The notes beneath the pieces were generated by a model that saw only the letters and a list, made by a program, of their open reading frames with translations, was not told where the DNA came from and searched no databases. From the NCBI GenBank assembly GCA_965200035.1, contig OZ241334.1, positions 4,340,001 to 4,404,000 on the forward strand: a stretch of DNA of 64,000 nucleotides, written 5' to 3'. Below are positions 59,506 to 64,000 of this stretch, piece after piece. The DNA is from UBA1952 sp965200035. GTDB lineage: Bacteria > Bacteroidota > Bacteroidia > Chitinophagales > Chitinophagaceae. Both the position numbers and the translations under genes were made by a program. Positions within the stretch are counted from its first letter, which is position 1; each line of letters begins with the position of its first letter.

Positions 59506-59526
59506 TTTATATGGAATTTTGGGCGG

Positions 59527-59556
59527 CGAAGATACGGAATAATAAGATGAACTAAA
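59527..59556 (-). promoter_or_regulatory. Promoter of rpsA
   Basis: Minus-strand TTTA (59553-59556) and TATCTTCG (59527-59534, one mismatch to TAnnTTTG) with 18-nt spacing; the leader would be about 30 nt. Confidence 0.55.
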
Positions 59557-59651
59557 AAATATTTTCTTTTATGATTGTCGGGAATGTGAGCAGATGTTCT
59601 GTTTCATAAAATTTTGCCAATGTAAATTTTATAAGATTATCTGGCACGGTC

Positions 59652-59681
59652 TTTGCTTTTAAGAGACAAATTCTAATTTAG
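59652..59681 (+). promoter_or_regulatory. Promoter of the 59689 barrel gene
   Basis: TTTG (59652-59655) and TAATTTAG (59674-59681, one mismatch) with 18-nt spacing. The box ends 7 nt before ATG 59689, another near-leaderless case. Confidence 0.6.
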
Positions 59682-59688
59682 GTTAAAA

Positions 59689-60321
59689 ATGAAAAAGCAA
59701 GTTCTTACATTGGCGGTTGGCTTAATGGCCGTCGGCGCAAATGCACAAGAAGCATCATGGTATGTAGGTGGTAATGTTGGCTTCAACAGCACTACAAATT
59801 CAATGAAAATGGGCAATGGCGAAACAGTAGATGGCGCAAGGCAAACCAGCTGGTCATTGTCGCCAGAAATAGGTACGTTTCTGACTAACCACATTCAGCT
59901 TGGCGCGGGTATTACGCTCAATGGCATGAAGACCGATGCACGCACTACTCCAATAAATATTGTCAAAACCAATCAAACTGGTGCAACGATTTACAGTCGC
60001 TACTTCTTTGGCAAAGGCAATTTTCGCCCATTTGTGGGCGTGAATATATATGTGCTTCCCGGAAGCCAAACCAATACGGTGGGTACAGCTGATACAAAGT
60101 ATAAGATCATCAGTTTTGGTGCTAATCTGAATGCGGGATTCGCCTACGGCCTAAGCGATCGTGTAACAGTCGTAGGCTCTTTAGGCACTCTTGGTTTTGA
60201 TAAGAGTGTCAAAACGATGGACGGCTCTGATGCCAAAGTATGTGAAACTAATTTTGGCCTTGATGCCAGTTCTTTAGGCAACAGGTTTAACATCGGCGTG
60301 TACTATACATTTCATAAGTAA
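59689..60321 (+). CDS. Outer-membrane beta-barrel protein
   Basis: 210 residues: signal peptide (QVLTLAVGLMAVGANAQ), then barrel strands such as SWYVGGNVGFNSTTNSMKMG, WSLSPEIGTFLTNHIQLGAG, YSRYFFGKGNFRPFVGVNIY and a C-terminal NRFNIGVYYTFHK ending in an aromatic-basic signature used for BAM recognition. It is the small porin/OmpW-like kind; ligand unknown. Divergent from rpsA, with its own near-leaderless promoter and a terminator. Confidence 0.85.
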   Translation: MKKQVLTLAVGLMAVGANAQEASWYVGGNVGFNSTTNSMKMGNGETVDGARQTSWSLSPEIGTFLTNHIQLGAGITLNGMKTDARTTPINIVKTNQTGATIYSRYFFGKGNFRPFVGVNIYVLPGSQTNTVGTADTKYKIISFGANLNAGFAYGLSDRVTVVGSLGTLGFDKSVKTMDGSDAKVCETNFGLDASSLGNRFNIGVYYTFHK

Positions 60322-60351
60322 TACAATACAGTCCCTATTCCCCTAAAAAGT

Positions 60352-60379
60352 AAAGGTGAGACAATAGTCTCACCTTTTG
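60352..60379 (+). terminator. Terminator after the barrel gene
   Basis: AAAGGTGAGAC, loop AATA, GTCTCACCTTT plus TG: perfect 11-bp stem. Confidence 0.85.
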
Positions 60380-60479
60380 TTATATGGTAGATATGATTAT
60401 CAGGTAATATAGGCTTGCCTGTCAGTAATTTATTTCAGAGCTTGGATGTTGTATGTGGGTGAGTGTTGGTTAGGGTGAT

Positions 60480-60518
60480 AAAAAAGCCTTTCAGTTGTTG
60501 ATGGCTGAAAGGCTTTTA
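60480..60518 (-). terminator. Terminator of the rRNA operon
   Basis: AAAAGCCTTTCAG/CTGAAAGGCTTTT forms a 13-bp stem with a 10-nt loop and a T6 run on the minus strand, 7 bp after the 5S gene. Confidence 0.85.
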
Positions 60519-60524
60519 AATGGA

Positions 60525-60638
60525 TATGGCGGCTACCTACTCTCCCGCATTGTTGTGCAGTACCATTGGCCATGGGGGGCTTAACTTCTCTGTTCGGAAA
60601 GGGAAGAGGTGGAGACACCCCCGGCAAGACCACCATAA
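60525..60638 (-). rRNA. rrf: 5S ribosomal RNA
   Basis: On the minus strand: TATGGTGGTCTTGCCGGG at the 5' end, the conserved TCCGAACAGAGAAGTTAAGC loop-B/C region, GGGAGAGTAGGTAGCCGCCA near the 3' end. The ends pair (TATGGTGGTC with GTAGCCGCCATA, allowing for wobble). About 114 nt; exact ends are approximate. Confidence 0.92.
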
Positions 60639-60747
60639 GGTCTTGATGGGATTTGTGATTCCGGTGAGGTGTTGAGCTTATCTCTGCGGGTTACACAGAG
60701 CACTCAGCAGGATTCACACGGATAAATCACCCGGTTGAATAAGATAA

Positions 60748-60774
60748 CATATTGGGTAAGCGGACAAGTGATTC
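60748..60774 (-). other. 3' half of the 23S processing stem
   Basis: Minus-strand AATCACTTG then CGCTTACCCAATATG. It pairs with CATATTGGGAAGCG (63845-63858) and CAAGTGATT (63798-63806) upstream of the 23S gene, giving an RNase III-type stem that brings both ends of 23S together. Confidence 0.7.
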
Positions 60775-60814
60775 AGAATAAGAGCAATGATACCATTTCG
60801 TGGTAATAAAAGAA

Positions 60815-63700
<2,886 letters not shown>

Positions 63701-63844
63701 ATTTTAAAGTCAGGAACAGGCAATCTCAAATCTTACAATCTGAAATCACAAATCCCTTAAAGGATTATTACTCTACTCTTGGTATTTTGCTTTCTATAAA
63801 TCACTTGCTTTCCTAATCACTAAATTACTTCAGTAACTAAAAAT

Positions 63845-63858
63845 CGCTTCCCAATATG
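63845..63858 (-). other. 5' half of the 23S processing stem
   Basis: Minus-strand CATATTGGGAAGCG pairs with CGCTTACCCAATATG (60748-60762) with one bulge; see the 3' half entry. Confidence 0.7.
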
Positions 63859-63924
63859 TCAAAGAACTTTCCTTTAATGCCGTAAGGTGATACCATGTAA
63901 CTAATGCCACAATAATCCTCTTAC

Positions 63925-63937
63925 CTGTTAAAGAACC
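63925..63937 (-). promoter_or_regulatory. boxA-like antitermination element
   Basis: Minus-strand GGTTCTTTAACAG closely matches the rRNA boxA (TGCTCTTTAACA). A second related word AGTTCTTTGACAT lies at 63857-63869, next to the processing stem. Confidence 0.55.
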
Positions 63938-64000
63938 GTGATGATGAACGGACCCGAACCATTCTGCCAGGCCTTTAACCTGCTACATCTTCCTGTTTAC

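Larger units (their letters stand above)
63701..64000 (-). other. 16S-23S spacer, upstream part
   Basis: 300 bp of spacer before 23S. It holds the processing stem half (63798-63858) and two boxA-like words. I looked for tRNA-Ile or tRNA-Ala and saw neither in this part; they or the 16S gene may lie outside the window. Confidence 0.7.

Noticed and set aside
63900..64000. Possible tRNA in the 16S-23S spacer
   Set aside because: No T-loop GGTTCGAnTCC within a cloverleaf-like stem and no acceptor pairing could be built.

Overview
The window looks like chromosomal DNA of a Bacteroidota bacterium, most likely of the Chitinophagaceae/Sphingobacteriia type. Reasons: a fused LpxC-FabZ gene inside an lpxD-lpxC/fabZ-lpxA cluster, a TonB-dependent receptor and a DUF5686 protein with carboxypeptidase-regulatory-like N-termini, many lipoproteins, NRAMP and PspC proteins of Bacteroidota type, and several TAnnTTTG promoter boxes with a TTTG element about 18-20 nt upstream. 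The family-level placement is inference; the phylum-level placement is well supported.

Layout. 1-5.8 kb: a partial outer-membrane barrel gene, thioredoxin, an Smr-domain protein with RdgB, a 3-hydroxyacyl-CoA dehydrogenase, a small membrane protein, a strictly phased 21-nt repeat array and an unknown Fn3-like protein. 6-16.5 kb: cell-envelope genes (membrane transglutaminase-like protein, class A PBP, HD phosphohydrolase, lipid A genes lpxD, lpxC-fabZ, lpxA, and an ABC ATPase overlapping lpxA). 16.7-24.8 kb: a VWA protein with a receptor-like N-terminus, CsbD, an M1 peptidase lipoprotein, two TonB-C-terminal-domain genes (one broken by an in-frame TAG) and an NRAMP-USP fusion. 24.8-34.4 kb: rsmG, a glycosyltransferase, tgt, an LptF/G permease, a DUF5686 protein, a deoxynucleoside kinase, and a DegT aminotransferase with rfbC.

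34.4-41.9 kb is the accessory and repeat-rich part: 22-, 138- and 18-nt repeats, a RadC-like JAB gene whose 3' end is replaced by an IS3-family element, REP-like hairpins, a dienelactone-hydrolase-like protein lacking the usual nucleophile, an 11-nt array, an NTF2-like protein, and two small accessory genes bracketed by a decayed duplicate of the yajQ 3' end. 42-50.5 kb: an ABC-F ATPase, a DUF3347 lipoprotein, a TonB receptor, a DUF2157 membrane protein, a secreted protein with six 12-residue Asn-rich repeats, and an HTTM membrane protein with a companion. A second 21-nt array (also 9 units, 189 nt) follows. 50.9-60.3 kb: a CrtI/RetSat-like oxidoreductase, riboflavin synthase, lipoproteins, rpsU, a XerC/D recombinase, a hibernation factor, a PQQ-propeller lipoprotein, PspC, and rpsA with a TTG start and a consensus Shine-Dalgarno. 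60.5-64 kb: the 5S and 23S end of an rRNA operon on the minus strand, with processing stems and a boxA-like element; 16S lies outside the window.

No CRISPR array, phage, tRNA or defence island is evident. The most unusual signals are the two 189-nt, indel-free 21-nt arrays with short palindromic cores, the promoter boxes placed 5-8 nt before start codons (predicting leaderless mRNAs), the duplicated yajQ 3' end around accessory genes, and the Asn-rich 12-mer repeat protein.
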